Positions 1-7,761 of a stretch of DNA of 37,888 nt are shown here, one piece after another. The position numbers and the translations under genes were made by a program. Location of the stretch: contig VHCN01000030.1 of NCBI GenBank assembly GCA_016871675.1, positions 1 through 37,888 of the forward strand, read 5' to 3'. Source of the DNA: Verrucomicrobiota bacterium. GTDB lineage: Bacteria > Verrucomicrobiota > Verrucomicrobiia > Limisphaerales > VHCN01. How positions within the stretch are numbered: position 1 is the stretch's first letter; every line of letters starts with the position of its first letter. The notes beneath the pieces were generated by a model. The model searched no databases. It was given only the letters and a program-made list of their open reading frames with translations, and was not told the DNA's origin.

Positions 1-46
1 TATAAGATTGGCATGCATCTAAACAACCTCAAGCAAACGAAGACGA

Positions 47-820
47 ATGAAAGTGGTTATTTTGTGCGGCGGTCTCGGCACGCGGCTGCGTGAGGAAACC
101 GAATACCGGCCCAAGCCCATGGTGCCCGTCGGGGGTCGGCCTATCCTCTGGCACATCATGAAGCTCTACGCTCACCACGGGCACCGGGACTTCATCCTCT
201 GCCTTGGCTACAAGGGCGAGGTCATCAAGGACTACTTCCGCAACTACCATTGGAACACCAGCGACGTGACGCTCAAGCTCGGCCGCAACCCGCAGATCAC
301 CTATCACAACACGCACGACGAGGAGGACTGGACGGTCACCTTGCTCGACACCGGCGCGGAGACACAGACCGGCGGCCGCCTGCGCCGAGCGATCGACCAT
401 GTCCCGGACGACACCTTCCTACTTACCTATGGCGACGGCCTGACGGACAGCGACATCAGCGCTTCCATCCGCTTCCACCAGCAGCACGGAAAACTGGCTA
501 CTGTCACGGCGGTTCGACCCTCGGGCCGCTTCGGTGAACTGGCGATGGACGGGCACACCATCACTGGCTTCAATGAGAAGCCGGAGCAGGAAAGCGCCTT
601 CATCAACGGCGGTTTCTTTGTGCTTAACCGCCGCGTAGGCGAATATTTGGACAACGACGCCTGCGTGTTCGAACGCGCTCCCTTGGAACGACTGGCGCGC
701 GAGGGCAACTTGCAGGCCTATCAGCATCAGGGCTTTTGGCAGTGCATGGACACCTACCGCGAGCAGCAGATGCTCGACAAAATGTTCAACGCCGGTCAGG
801 CTCCATGGAAAGTCTGGTGA
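47..820 (+). CDS. rfbF: Glucose-1-phosphate cytidylyltransferase
   Basis: It joins CTP and glucose-1-phosphate to give CDP-glucose, the entry step to CDP-6-deoxyhexoses for O-antigen-like polymers. The 257-residue length is normal for the family. The nucleotidyltransferase signature is intact: GGLGTRL at residues 8-14, PKPMVPVGG at 22-30, and the metal-binding YGDGLTD at 128-134. The start at 47 gives the conserved N-terminus directly. Its last codons overlap the start of the rfbG remnant (805), the usual rfbF-rfbG coupling, so it heads the sugar operon. The promoter lies at or beyond the left edge. The family assignment is firm; the final sugar is not known because the next enzyme is truncated. 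Confidence 0.95.
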   Translation: MKVVILCGGLGTRLREETEYRPKPMVPVGGRPILWHIMKLYAHHGHRDFILCLGYKGEVIKDYFRNYHWNTSDVTLKLGRNPQITYHNTHDEEDWTVTLLDTGAETQTGGRLRRAIDHVPDDTFLLTYGDGLTDSDISASIRFHQQHGKLATVTAVRPSGRFGELAMDGHTITGFNEKPEQESAFINGGFFVLNRRVGEYLDNDACVFERAPLERLAREGNLQAYQHQGFWQCMDTYREQQMLDKMFNAGQAPWKVW

Positions 821-915
821 GTGCCCCGTTCCTCAACCACTACGCCGACCGGCGGGTGTTCGTCACCGGCCACACCGGCTTCAAGACACGCCTAGATATC
901 ACAAAAACTCACTAA
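805..915 (+). pseudogene. rfbG: 5' remnant of CDP-glucose 4,6-dehydratase
   Basis: A 36-codon frame starts inside the end of rfbF, as rfbG normally does, and encodes RRVFVTGHTGFK at residues 16-27, the nucleotide-binding start of CDP-glucose 4,6-dehydratase. Intact family members continue with GSWL and about 330 more residues. Here the match stops after codon 27 (about 885), followed by nine unrelated codons and a stop. The unrelated tail is A/T-rich and runs straight into the lower-GC gene at 918, so the junction looks like a recombination breakpoint that replaced the rest of rfbG. An intact copy may lie elsewhere in the genome. Confidence 0.8.
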
Positions 916-917
916 AT

Positions 918-1961
918 ATGCGCATTTTGATTACTGGTAACCTTGGTTACATCGGGCCTGTGGTGGTCCGCCATTTGAGGAAAGTCTGGCCGGCTGCCGA
1001 GCTGATAGGCTTCGACACCGGCTATTTCGCTCATAGTCTAACCGGGGCCTCATTCCTCCCTGAATGCCGCTTGGATCGCCAGATTTTCGGCGATCTTCGC
1101 ACATTTCCCGCCGAAATCCTCGAGGGCGTGCAAGCGGTGGTCAATCTGGCTGCCATATCAAACGATCCGATGGGGAACCAGTTCGGAGCCGTAACAGAGC
1201 ACATCAATCATCTTGCTGGAATTCGTCTGGCCAAGGCGGCCAAGGCGGCAGGCGTCGAGTCTTTCGTCTTCGCGTCCAGTTGCAGTGTTTACGGCTTTGC
1301 CGCAGATGGTGCTCGCACAGAGAGCTCCCCGCTCGACCCCCTTACCGCTTACGCACGCAGCAAGGTGTCGACAGAGTGCGACCTCATTCCACTGGCAGAC
1401 TCTACTTTCAATGTCAGCTGCTTGCGCTTTGCAACTGCCTGCGGTTGGAGTGATCGCCTTCGGCTCGACCTAGTCCTCAATGACTTCGTTGCTTCGGCCA
1501 TTGCCACGAAGAAGATCAACATTCTGAGCGATGGCACGCCATGGCGACCACTCATTCATGTGGAGGATATGGCCAGGGCCATTGAGTGGGCGGTCAACCG
1601 AAAATCAGACAACGGCGGGCCTGCTGTTGTGGTGAACGTCGGCTCAGATGAATGGAACTACCAAGTCAAAGATCTGGCAGATGCAGTTGCGGGAGCCTTC
1701 TCGGATGTGGCTGTCTTGGTGAACGCTACGGCGGTGCCGGATCGTCGGAGTTACAGGGTTGCTTTTGCGAAGTTTCGTTCGTTGGCACCCGCTCATCAGC
1801 CTAAGTTCACCTTGGCGTCAGCCGTTGTTGGGCTCAAAATTGGACTGGAAGCCATGGGTTTTAGCGACTCTGACTTCCGTCAATCATCCCTCATTCGCCT
1901 CCATACCCTGCGAGCGCATGTCGCTGCCTCCCGCCTTAACGAAGAGCTAAAATGGATTTAA
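918..1961 (+). CDS. NAD-dependent epimerase/dehydratase (extended SDR)
   Basis: A 347-residue extended short-chain dehydrogenase that probably oxidises, epimerises or reduces a nucleotide sugar. It has the Rossmann motif GNLGYIG at residues 7-13, the catalytic Ser in SSCSVYG (120-126) and the YxxxK pair in YARSK (145-149). It begins two bases after the stop of the rfbG remnant and its stop overlaps the possible second start of the next gene (TAATG). Base and codon use are visibly less GC-rich than in rfbF upstream or the methyltransferase downstream, with many A/T-ending codons, which suggests acquisition by recombination. Substrate and exact reaction cannot be read from sequence. Confidence 0.85.
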   Translation: MRILITGNLGYIGPVVVRHLRKVWPAAELIGFDTGYFAHSLTGASFLPECRLDRQIFGDLRTFPAEILEGVQAVVNLAAISNDPMGNQFGAVTEHINHLAGIRLAKAAKAAGVESFVFASSCSVYGFAADGARTESSPLDPLTAYARSKVSTECDLIPLADSTFNVSCLRFATACGWSDRLRLDLVLNDFVASAIATKKINILSDGTPWRPLIHVEDMARAIEWAVNRKSDNGGPAVVVNVGSDEWNYQVKDLADAVAGAFSDVAVLVNATAVPDRRSYRVAFAKFRSLAPAHQPKFTLASAVVGLKIGLEAMGFSDSDFRQSSLIRLHTLRAHVAASRLNEELKWI

Positions 1962-3187
1962 TGACCGCCTTCACATGCCGTGCCTGCGGCTCAACCCGCG
2001 GCGAACTCGTGCTCGACCTCGGCCTGCAGCCGCTGGCGAACAACCTCCTGCGCCCGGAGGACCTCGGCAAGCCGGAGCCTCGCTTCCCGCTGCGCGTGTT
2101 CATCTGCCCGGATTGCTGGCTGCTCCAGATCACCGACCTCGTGCCGCCGGTCGAAATGTTCACCGAGTATCTCTATTTCTCCTCGTTCTCTGACACGATG
2201 CTCCGCCATGCGCGAACGGCGGCGGAGCGCTACCTCGCCGAGTTCCAGCTTGGGCCGGACAGCTTCGTGGTCGAGGTGGCAAGTAACGACGGCTACCTTC
2301 TCCAGAACTTCTCGCGTGCGGGCGTGCCGTGCCTGGGCATCGAACCGGCGGCGAACATCGCGAAAGTTGCGCGCGAAAAAGGCATCGAGACATGGACCGA
2401 GTTCTTCGGCCTGAAGCTGGCGCAACGGCTGGGCACGGAGCGGCGGCAGGCGGACCTGATTCTCGGCAACAACGTCTTCGCCCACGCGCCGGGCATCAAC
2501 GACTTCACAGCCGGCTTGCACGAGCTGCTCGCGCCCGGCGGACGCGTGGTGCTGGAGTTTCCCTACGGCGTCGAGTTGGTCGAGAAGACGGAGTTCGACA
2601 CGATCTACCACGAGCACGTCTTCTACTTCACGCTTACGCCGCTGATGCCGCTCTTCCGTCGGCACGGGCTGGAGATTTTCCATGTCGAGCGTTTGCCCAT
2701 TCATGGCGGCTCGCTGCGGCTCTTCGCCGGGCATGCGGGCGCGCAGCCGGTGCGGCCCAGCGTGGCCGCGCTGCTGGCGGAGGAGCGCGCGAAGGGCGTA
2801 GACCAGCCGGCGTTCTATCGCGGCTTCGCCGAGCAAGTCCGCCGACTGCGCGAGGACTTGATCGCGAAGCTCTCCGAACTGAAGCGACAGGGCCAGACCC
2901 TCGCGGCCTATGGCGCTTCGGCGAAGGGCAGCACGCTCCTGAACTACTGCGGGCTGGGCCGCGAGACGCTGGATTTCGTGGCCGACCGCAGCACGCACAA
3001 GCAGGGCCGCCTCACGCCCGGCACACATCTACCGATTGTCGGTCCGGAGGAATTGGCCAAGCGTCAACCCGACCACACGCTGTTGCTCACTTGGAATTTC
3101 GCGGACGAGATACTCGAACAGCAGCGCGCTTACCGGGAGCGCGGCGGCAAGTTCACCATCCCCATTTCCAAGGTGCGGACGGTATGA
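1952..3187 (+). CDS. Nucleotide-sugar C-methyltransferase
   Basis: A SAM-dependent C-methyltransferase of the TylC3/TcaB9 type that would methylate a keto-deoxysugar carbon to make a branched sugar. Of its 411 residues, the N-terminal zinc module has Cys9, Cys12, Cys52 and Cys55. The SAM-binding motif VEVASNDGYLL is at 107-117. The YHEH motif at 219-222 matches the Tyr/His catalytic group known for TcaB9. The C-terminal third fits the family's second Rossmann-like domain. The start at 1952 overlaps the previous gene by ten bases; an in-frame ATG at 1961 is an alternative. Substrates of this family are usually 4-keto-6-deoxy sugars, which fits rfbF and the epimerase neighbours. Family is certain, product is inferred. 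Confidence 0.9.
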   Translation: MDLMTAFTCRACGSTRGELVLDLGLQPLANNLLRPEDLGKPEPRFPLRVFICPDCWLLQITDLVPPVEMFTEYLYFSSFSDTMLRHARTAAERYLAEFQLGPDSFVVEVASNDGYLLQNFSRAGVPCLGIEPAANIAKVAREKGIETWTEFFGLKLAQRLGTERRQADLILGNNVFAHAPGINDFTAGLHELLAPGGRVVLEFPYGVELVEKTEFDTIYHEHVFYFTLTPLMPLFRRHGLEIFHVERLPIHGGSLRLFAGHAGAQPVRPSVAALLAEERAKGVDQPAFYRGFAEQVRRLREDLIAKLSELKRQGQTLAAYGASAKGSTLLNYCGLGRETLDFVADRSTHKQGRLTPGTHLPIVGPEELAKRQPDHTLLLTWNFADEILEQQRAYRERGGKFTIPISKVRTV

Positions 3188-3226
3188 GTCGTTTCCTATC
3201 TCGTCTGGCGGTCCCCAGCTTTTTCT

Positions 3227-3305
3227 CCCTCGCCCCCATTGGGGGAGAGGGCCGGGGTGAGGGGGCTTTCGAAATTCGAGTTCCTTCGTGTCTATTCGTG
3301 GTTCA
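3227..3305. repeat. Intergenic palindromic repeat with TTCGTGTC-type tail
   Basis: The 133-base gap between the C-methyltransferase and the epimerase holds a near-perfect hairpin (CCCTCGCCCCC / GGGGGAGAGGG, loop ATT, 3227-3251). A G-rich tail follows, then a TTCGTGTCTATTCGTGG block at about 3283-3301. The second block belongs to the same unit family as the inverted repeat at 23091-23163. The hairpin could slow or stop transcription inside the sugar operon, but there is no T-tract. Confidence 0.6.
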
Positions 3306-3320
3306 AGCGCGGAGTGCGGC

Positions 3321-3857
3321 ATGAAGTTCACGCCGACAAAAATCGCGGGCGTCTGGATTGTGGACATGGAACGCCATGAAGACGACCGAGGCTGGTTCGC
3401 GCGAACGTGGTGCGCCGAGGAGTTCCGAAAGCGCGGCCTAAACCCGGACCTCTCGCAATGCAGCGCCTCCTTCAACCGACAGCGTGGGACGCTGCGCGGC
3501 ATGCACTGGCAGGCCGCGCCGCACGAGGAGGCCAAGCTGGTGCGCTGCGTGCGCGGCGCGATGTTCGACGTGGCGCTAGACGTGCGCCCGGGCTCGGCGA
3601 CATTCCGGCAATGGGTGGGCGTGGAACTGACCCCGGACAACGGCCGCGCGCTCTACATCCCCAAAGGCTGCGCGCACGGCTTTCAGACCCTTGCGGACGA
3701 CACGGAGGTCTTCTACCAGATTGCCGGCGAGTATCACCCGGCGAGCGGCTGCGGGGTGCGGTGGAATGATCCGGCAGCCGGTATCGCTTGGCCCGTGGCC
3801 GCAGCCTACCTGTCGGAGCGTGATCGTGGTCTGCCCCTGTTGGCGGACCTGCGTTGA
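3321..3857 (+). CDS. RfbC-like nucleotide-sugar 3,5-epimerase (cupin)
   Basis: A 178-residue cupin of the dTDP-4-dehydrorhamnose 3,5-epimerase family. It would epimerise a 4-keto-6-deoxy nucleotide sugar at C3 and/or C5. The catalytic His is in RGMHW (His62), IPKGCAHGF lies at 113-121 and the catalytic-type Tyr at about 132. The frame stays open back to 3288, but those codons come from the intergenic repeat, and ATG 3321 gives the normal family N-terminus. No clear ribosome site is visible. With rfbF and a C-methyltransferase alongside and no rfbA or rfbB seen, the substrate is more likely a CDP-sugar than dTDP; this is inference. Confidence 0.87.
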   Translation: MKFTPTKIAGVWIVDMERHEDDRGWFARTWCAEEFRKRGLNPDLSQCSASFNRQRGTLRGMHWQAAPHEEAKLVRCVRGAMFDVALDVRPGSATFRQWVGVELTPDNGRALYIPKGCAHGFQTLADDTEVFYQIAGEYHPASGCGVRWNDPAAGIAWPVAAAYLSERDRGLPLLADLR

Positions 3858-3863
3858 AGCGCC

Positions 3864-4748
3864 ATGCGGATTATTGTCACTGGCGGAAGCGGATTTCTCG
3901 GGTCGGCCTGTGTGCGGGCCGCCACGGCTGCTGGCCACTCGGTGGCCGTGCTGACCCGGTTCCCACGTCAGGGGAGCGCGGCGGAACAGTTGCTCGGCTC
4001 GGTGGAGCAACCGCCTTGGACGGCCATCCGTAACTTTGCTCCCGATGCCTGCGTGCATGCCGCATGGATCGCCACCCCGGGGCTTTATTTGGAATCACCC
4101 GAGAATGCCGACTGGGTGCGCTGGAGCCTGGCTTTTCTCAATGAGCTACCCGCCCTCGGGGTGCGCCATATCACGGTGTTGGGAACCGGGATTGAGTATC
4201 AGATTACCGGCCAGCGGTTGAGGGAAGACACAACGCCGCTGCAGCCGCTGTCGGGTTATGCGCGCAGCAAGTGCGAGCTACACGTGCAGTTGGCGGCCTG
4301 GCGGCAGGATGCGCGGTTGGCTGACCTCGGGCTTGCGTGGGCGAGAATTTTTTATCCCTACGGCGCGGGAGAACATCCGGCCCGCTTGGCCAGCTCGCTG
4401 ATCGCCAAACTTCGACGGGGGGAACCGGTCCAGTTGAAAACACCGCACAGCACGAAGGATTACATCCATGTGGACGACGTGGCGACAGCGTTGCTAACGG
4501 TGCTGGAGCGGCGTTACTGCGGCGCGATCAACGTGGGCACTGGCGTGGGGGTAACGGTGGACACGGTGGCGCAAAAGCTCGGGCATTTGCTCGGCCGGGC
4601 AGACTTGGTTCAGCCGCCCACCAACGCCCCAGCGAATTCGCTGGATTACGTCGTGGCCGATGCCGGACGCTTGCACGCGCTGGGCTGGCGGCCGCAGGTG
4701 GCGCTTGAAGCCGGACTGCGTCGGCTGGTAGAGGTGAGTTGGAAATGA
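3864..4748 (+). CDS. NAD-dependent epimerase/dehydratase (nucleotide-sugar reductase candidate)
   Basis: A 294-residue extended SDR. The Rossmann motif GGSGFLG is at residues 7-13 and YARSK at 132-136. The usual catalytic Ser/Thr region reads GTGIEYQ at about 107-113, so a Thr would replace the common Ser. DYIHVDDVA near 195 is the conserved sugar-binding segment of the family. It starts seven bases after the 3,5-epimerase stop, so the two are likely co-translated. A 4-ketoreductase completing a 6-deoxyhexose is the most economical role given the C-methyltransferase and epimerase upstream, but the substrate is unproven. Confidence 0.85.
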   Translation: MRIIVTGGSGFLGSACVRAATAAGHSVAVLTRFPRQGSAAEQLLGSVEQPPWTAIRNFAPDACVHAAWIATPGLYLESPENADWVRWSLAFLNELPALGVRHITVLGTGIEYQITGQRLREDTTPLQPLSGYARSKCELHVQLAAWRQDARLADLGLAWARIFYPYGAGEHPARLASSLIAKLRRGEPVQLKTPHSTKDYIHVDDVATALLTVLERRYCGAINVGTGVGVTVDTVAQKLGHLLGRADLVQPPTNAPANSLDYVVADAGRLHALGWRPQVALEAGLRRLVEVSWK

Positions 4749-4752
4749 TGCC

Positions 4753-4887
4753 ATGTCCCATTGTATCGCCACGGACCCACGCCTGCTGTGCCTGGGCCTC
4801 ATCGTCATTGCCAACTCCAACTCCGTCCGGGAGATTCGGGCCGTATTGCGACCGCGCGGCTACTCCAGCCACATCCAGACCCACTAG
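4753..4887 (+). CDS. Possible 44-residue ORF, unknown
   Basis: A short open frame fills the space between the SDR stop (4748) and the next start (4891) almost exactly. It carries a short hydrophobic stretch (LLCLGLIVIA, residues 11-20) and an Arg-rich tail, and no family is recognised. The tight fit on both sides suggests either a real small gene or a decayed piece of a longer one. Codon use is similar to the flanking genes. Evidence is positional only. Confidence 0.25.
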   Translation: MSHCIATDPRLLCLGLIVIANSNSVREIRAVLRPRGYSSHIQTH

Positions 4888-4890
4888 AAT

Positions 4891-5655
4891 ATGAAGCTAA
4901 CTATCGACACCGAGCAGAAAACCCTCGTTTGCGAGACCGCGACGAGTCGAGAGCAACTGCCGCTCTACTCCGACCGCGCGTTCGATCTACTGGCCGAGCA
5001 ATGGGTGAAAGTTGGCTGGAACCAGCGCTACCCCTACACGTTCTCCTGGCTTGGTCGGCCCATCATCCAGTTGCCGGAGGACATGGTGCGCACGCAAGAA
5101 GTAATCCACCGCGTGAAGCCAGATGTGATCTTGGAAACCGGCGTCGCGCATGGCGGCTCGTTGATCTTCTACGCGTCCCTCTGCAAAGCCTTGGGGCATG
5201 GGCGGGTGATCGGAATCGACATCGAAATCCGTCCCCATAACCGGCAGGCCATTGAGGCCCACGAGCTGGCTGCCCTAATCACGCTGATTGAAGGGAGTTC
5301 GACGGCGCCGGAAATTGTGGCCACGGCCAAGTCGCACATTCGCCCGGGGGAACGCGTGCTCGTGCTTTTGGATTCGAACCACACCCGGCAACATGTGCTG
5401 GACGAGTTGGAAGCGTATCACAGACTGGTCGGGCCAGGCTCCTACATCGTGGCGACCGACGGCATCATGAAAGACTTGACCGATGTGCCTCGGGGTCAAG
5501 CCGACTGGGACTTCAACAACCCGGCGGCAGCGGCCCAAGAGTTTGCCCGGCACCATCCTGAATTCGTGCTGGAACAGCCAGCCTGGCCCTTCAACGAGAG
5601 CAGCCTATCACGGAACATCACCCATTGGCCGAGCGCGTGGCTGCGCCGGGCATGA
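4891..5655 (+). CDS. CmcI-family (cephalosporin hydroxylase-like) methyltransferase
   Basis: A 254-residue protein of the CmcI/rhamnosyl O-methyltransferase family. These are Rossmann-fold SAM-dependent enzymes often found in polysaccharide clusters, where they O-methylate sugars. The SAM-binding segment LETGVAHGGS is at 81-90, the acidic strand end GIDIEIRP at 108-115, and LLDSNHT near 155-161 matches the conserved Asp/His region. Length is typical. It starts three bases after the small upstream frame and is followed ten bases later by a glycosyltransferase, so it probably acts on the same glycan. O-methyl transfer is inferred from family and context; the name cephalosporin hydroxylase is historical. 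Confidence 0.85.
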   Translation: MKLTIDTEQKTLVCETATSREQLPLYSDRAFDLLAEQWVKVGWNQRYPYTFSWLGRPIIQLPEDMVRTQEVIHRVKPDVILETGVAHGGSLIFYASLCKALGHGRVIGIDIEIRPHNRQAIEAHELAALITLIEGSSTAPEIVATAKSHIRPGERVLVLLDSNHTRQHVLDELEAYHRLVGPGSYIVATDGIMKDLTDVPRGQADWDFNNPAAAAQEFARHHPEFVLEQPAWPFNESSLSRNITHWPSAWLRRA

Positions 5656-5665
5656 AGTAGCGACC

Positions 5666-6883
5666 ATGCGCACCCCTCGCTTCAGCATCGTGCTGCCGAC
5701 CAAAGGCCGCAGCTTTCTGGTCGGTCACGCCATCCGCAGCGTGCTGGCCCAGACGTTTGCAGACTTTGAACTGATCGCCACCGACAACGATGACGGAGAT
5801 GCCACACGCCTTGCGGTGCAAACCTTTGGCGATCCCCGGCTCCGCTATGTCCGCACCGGCGGCCTGAACATGCAGGACAACTGGGAGCGCGGAGCCGCCG
5901 AAGCGACCGGGGAATACCTGCTCATCCTTGAAGACAAGCAGATGCTAAAATGCACGGCCCTCGCGCAACTGCTGGGGCACATCGATCGCTTCCAACCCGA
6001 GGTGCTGCGATGGACGAGCGACAGCTTCGACGACGAACTGGTCCCGGCACGGATCCGCCGTGGCAAAGGCGACGGCTCCGTGGCGATGGTCAGCTCGGAT
6101 GCCTTGCTCGCTGGCTTCCTGGGAGACCTGCGGCAAAGCTACAAAAACACGCTACCTCTGCCACAACTTGCGTGCCTGCGCCGCTCCGTGCTCGATCGGA
6201 TCAAGACCGGGCCAATGGGGCGCCTGTTCCACCCCGTGTCGCCGGATGTTGTGCTTGGCCTCCTGCTGCTCAACGAGACAGACCGCGTGTGCGTGATCCA
6301 GTCGTCACTGGTTTTGTATGTTTCCAGCAAGCACAGCAACGGGCGCAGCGTTACCCACAAGGGCTCAACCGGACAGCAGTTCCTCAAGCAACTACCCGGC
6401 GGACAGGGGGACACCTACGACCATGTGCCGGTGAAATGTGTGAACGTGCCCGGCTCTATATTCAACGACTTCCAACGGCTGCGCGGGAAGGTGGGGGGGC
6501 GGCTCATGCGCCACGAACTCAACTGGACCAAATATTTCGTGGAATGTTTCGGCGCTTTGCTCGGCCCGATGGCCGCAGGCGTGGACATGGCTCCGGAACT
6601 GGCCGAGTGGAAACGGGCCTTGGCCGAGCAGCCCGCGATGGTGCAGGAATCCGTGCGGGCGGCCATCGCGGCGCAGCGGCTCAAGGTGCCATCCAACTCC
6701 AGCCTCGCGCGCAAGAAACTTGCACGCGCATTGGGACTGCCCCGGCTGACCCGCACGATGAAGCATCTCATTCGCGGCCGCCTCAAGCACGATCCCGAGT
6801 GGCGCTTCACCGACCCCATCGCCTACTACGAGTGGGAGTGCGAGCAAGCCCGTGCTGCCGACCGTTCAGCCGCGCGCCAGTAA
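5666..6883 (+). CDS. Family 2 glycosyltransferase
   Basis: A 405-residue inverting GT-A glycosyltransferase acting at the cytoplasmic side of the membrane on a lipid-linked glycan or acceptor. The N-terminal GT2 signature IVLPTKGR is at 8-15, the nucleotide-binding ATDNDD at 38-43, and LEDK at 88-91 takes the place of the DxD metal site. The frame extends upstream inside the CmcI gene, but ATG 5666 gives the canonical N-terminus. About 200 residues beyond the GT core are unassigned. It ends the plus-strand cluster and overlaps the tail of the opposing FkbM gene by 18 bases. Confidence 0.87.
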   Translation: MRTPRFSIVLPTKGRSFLVGHAIRSVLAQTFADFELIATDNDDGDATRLAVQTFGDPRLRYVRTGGLNMQDNWERGAAEATGEYLLILEDKQMLKCTALAQLLGHIDRFQPEVLRWTSDSFDDELVPARIRRGKGDGSVAMVSSDALLAGFLGDLRQSYKNTLPLPQLACLRRSVLDRIKTGPMGRLFHPVSPDVVLGLLLLNETDRVCVIQSSLVLYVSSKHSNGRSVTHKGSTGQQFLKQLPGGQGDTYDHVPVKCVNVPGSIFNDFQRLRGKVGGRLMRHELNWTKYFVECFGALLGPMAAGVDMAPELAEWKRALAEQPAMVQESVRAAIAAQRLKVPSNSSLARKKLARALGLPRLTRTMKHLIRGRLKHDPEWRFTDPIAYYEWECEQARAADRSAARQ

Positions 6884-7600
6884 GCCCGGCTGCACGTAGA
6901 GGGCGTTCGTGTAGACCAAGTTTCCGTCCGGCCCTTTGCGGAACTCGTGGAAGGAGCGGAGTTTGAAACCCAGCGGCGTGAGCAGATTGTGCAGCTCGGG
7001 GAAGAGCGCCGCGCCGCGATAACATTCCTCGAACCACACCTCGACGAAGATCTGTCGCACCTGTGTCAGTGCCCGCTGGCCGCCGGCGATCAACAGCCGC
7101 TCCGCGCCTTGGATGTCCACCTTCATCAGGTCAATCACCGGCAACTGGTGCTGTTGGAACAGGTCATCCAGTGACAGGGCCGGCACGCGCACCGTGCGCG
7201 ATTCAGCCATGGATTTTTTGGAAATTCCCTCCGTCTGCGCGGCGATGGGCACGATCGAACTCGAAGGCCGGTGTTCGTTCACGCGGAACTCCGCCGTGCC
7301 GGACCGGTCCGCCACCGCCGCCGCGATGACGTGGCAACACGGTTGAGCCGCGAACTTTTTCTGCAACGCCGCAGCTTGATCAGGATCCGCCTCCACGAGC
7401 CAGATGTGCTGGGGGGCGAAGTAAGCCAGCAAGCTATCCGTGAATTCGCCTTCGTAAGCGCCCACATCCAGAAAGTTCTGGTAAGGGCAGGCTGGGAACG
7501 AACGGAACAAGCGATGCGCGCGGCGGAGGCGGGATTGGAATGGTAACAAGATCCGCTTGTGCAGCGGCCATTGCGATAGCGGCGAGGAGTGCGTCTTCAT
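6866..7600 (-). CDS. FkbM-family methyltransferase
   Basis: A 244-residue SAM-dependent O-methyltransferase of the FkbM family, common in exopolysaccharide loci. Motif I is FLDVGAYEGEF (43-53), the acidic ribose-binding strand end is VEADPD (69-74), and the family hallmark MKVDIQGAE is at 159-167. It is the last gene of the minus-strand series after the GT4-like gene, with a gap of about 160 bases in which nothing clear was found. Its 3' end overlaps the 3' end of the GT2 gene. Likely substrate is a sugar hydroxyl; not determined. Confidence 0.87.
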   Translation of the reverse strand: MKTHSSPLSQWPLHKRILLPFQSRLRRAHRLFRSFPACPYQNFLDVGAYEGEFTDSLLAYFAPQHIWLVEADPDQAAALQKKFAAQPCCHVIAAAVADRSGTAEFRVNEHRPSSSIVPIAAQTEGISKKSMAESRTVRVPALSLDDLFQQHQLPVIDLMKVDIQGAERLLIAGGQRALTQVRQIFVEVWFEECYRGAALFPELHNLLTPLGFKLRSFHEFRKGPDGNLVYTNALYVQPGLLARG

Positions 7601-7761
7601 CCGATAAAATCCGGCGCAAATTGACTACAATTGCCCCCTGCGCCGCAATGCTGGTCTGGAGGCTGGAAACAAAAACGCGTGCCGGCGGTTTTCCCCGAAC
7701 CATTCCACTGGTAGCGGCGCAGTGGCCGGAGCATTGCGTCCAAGGCGGGGGTAACGCTGGA

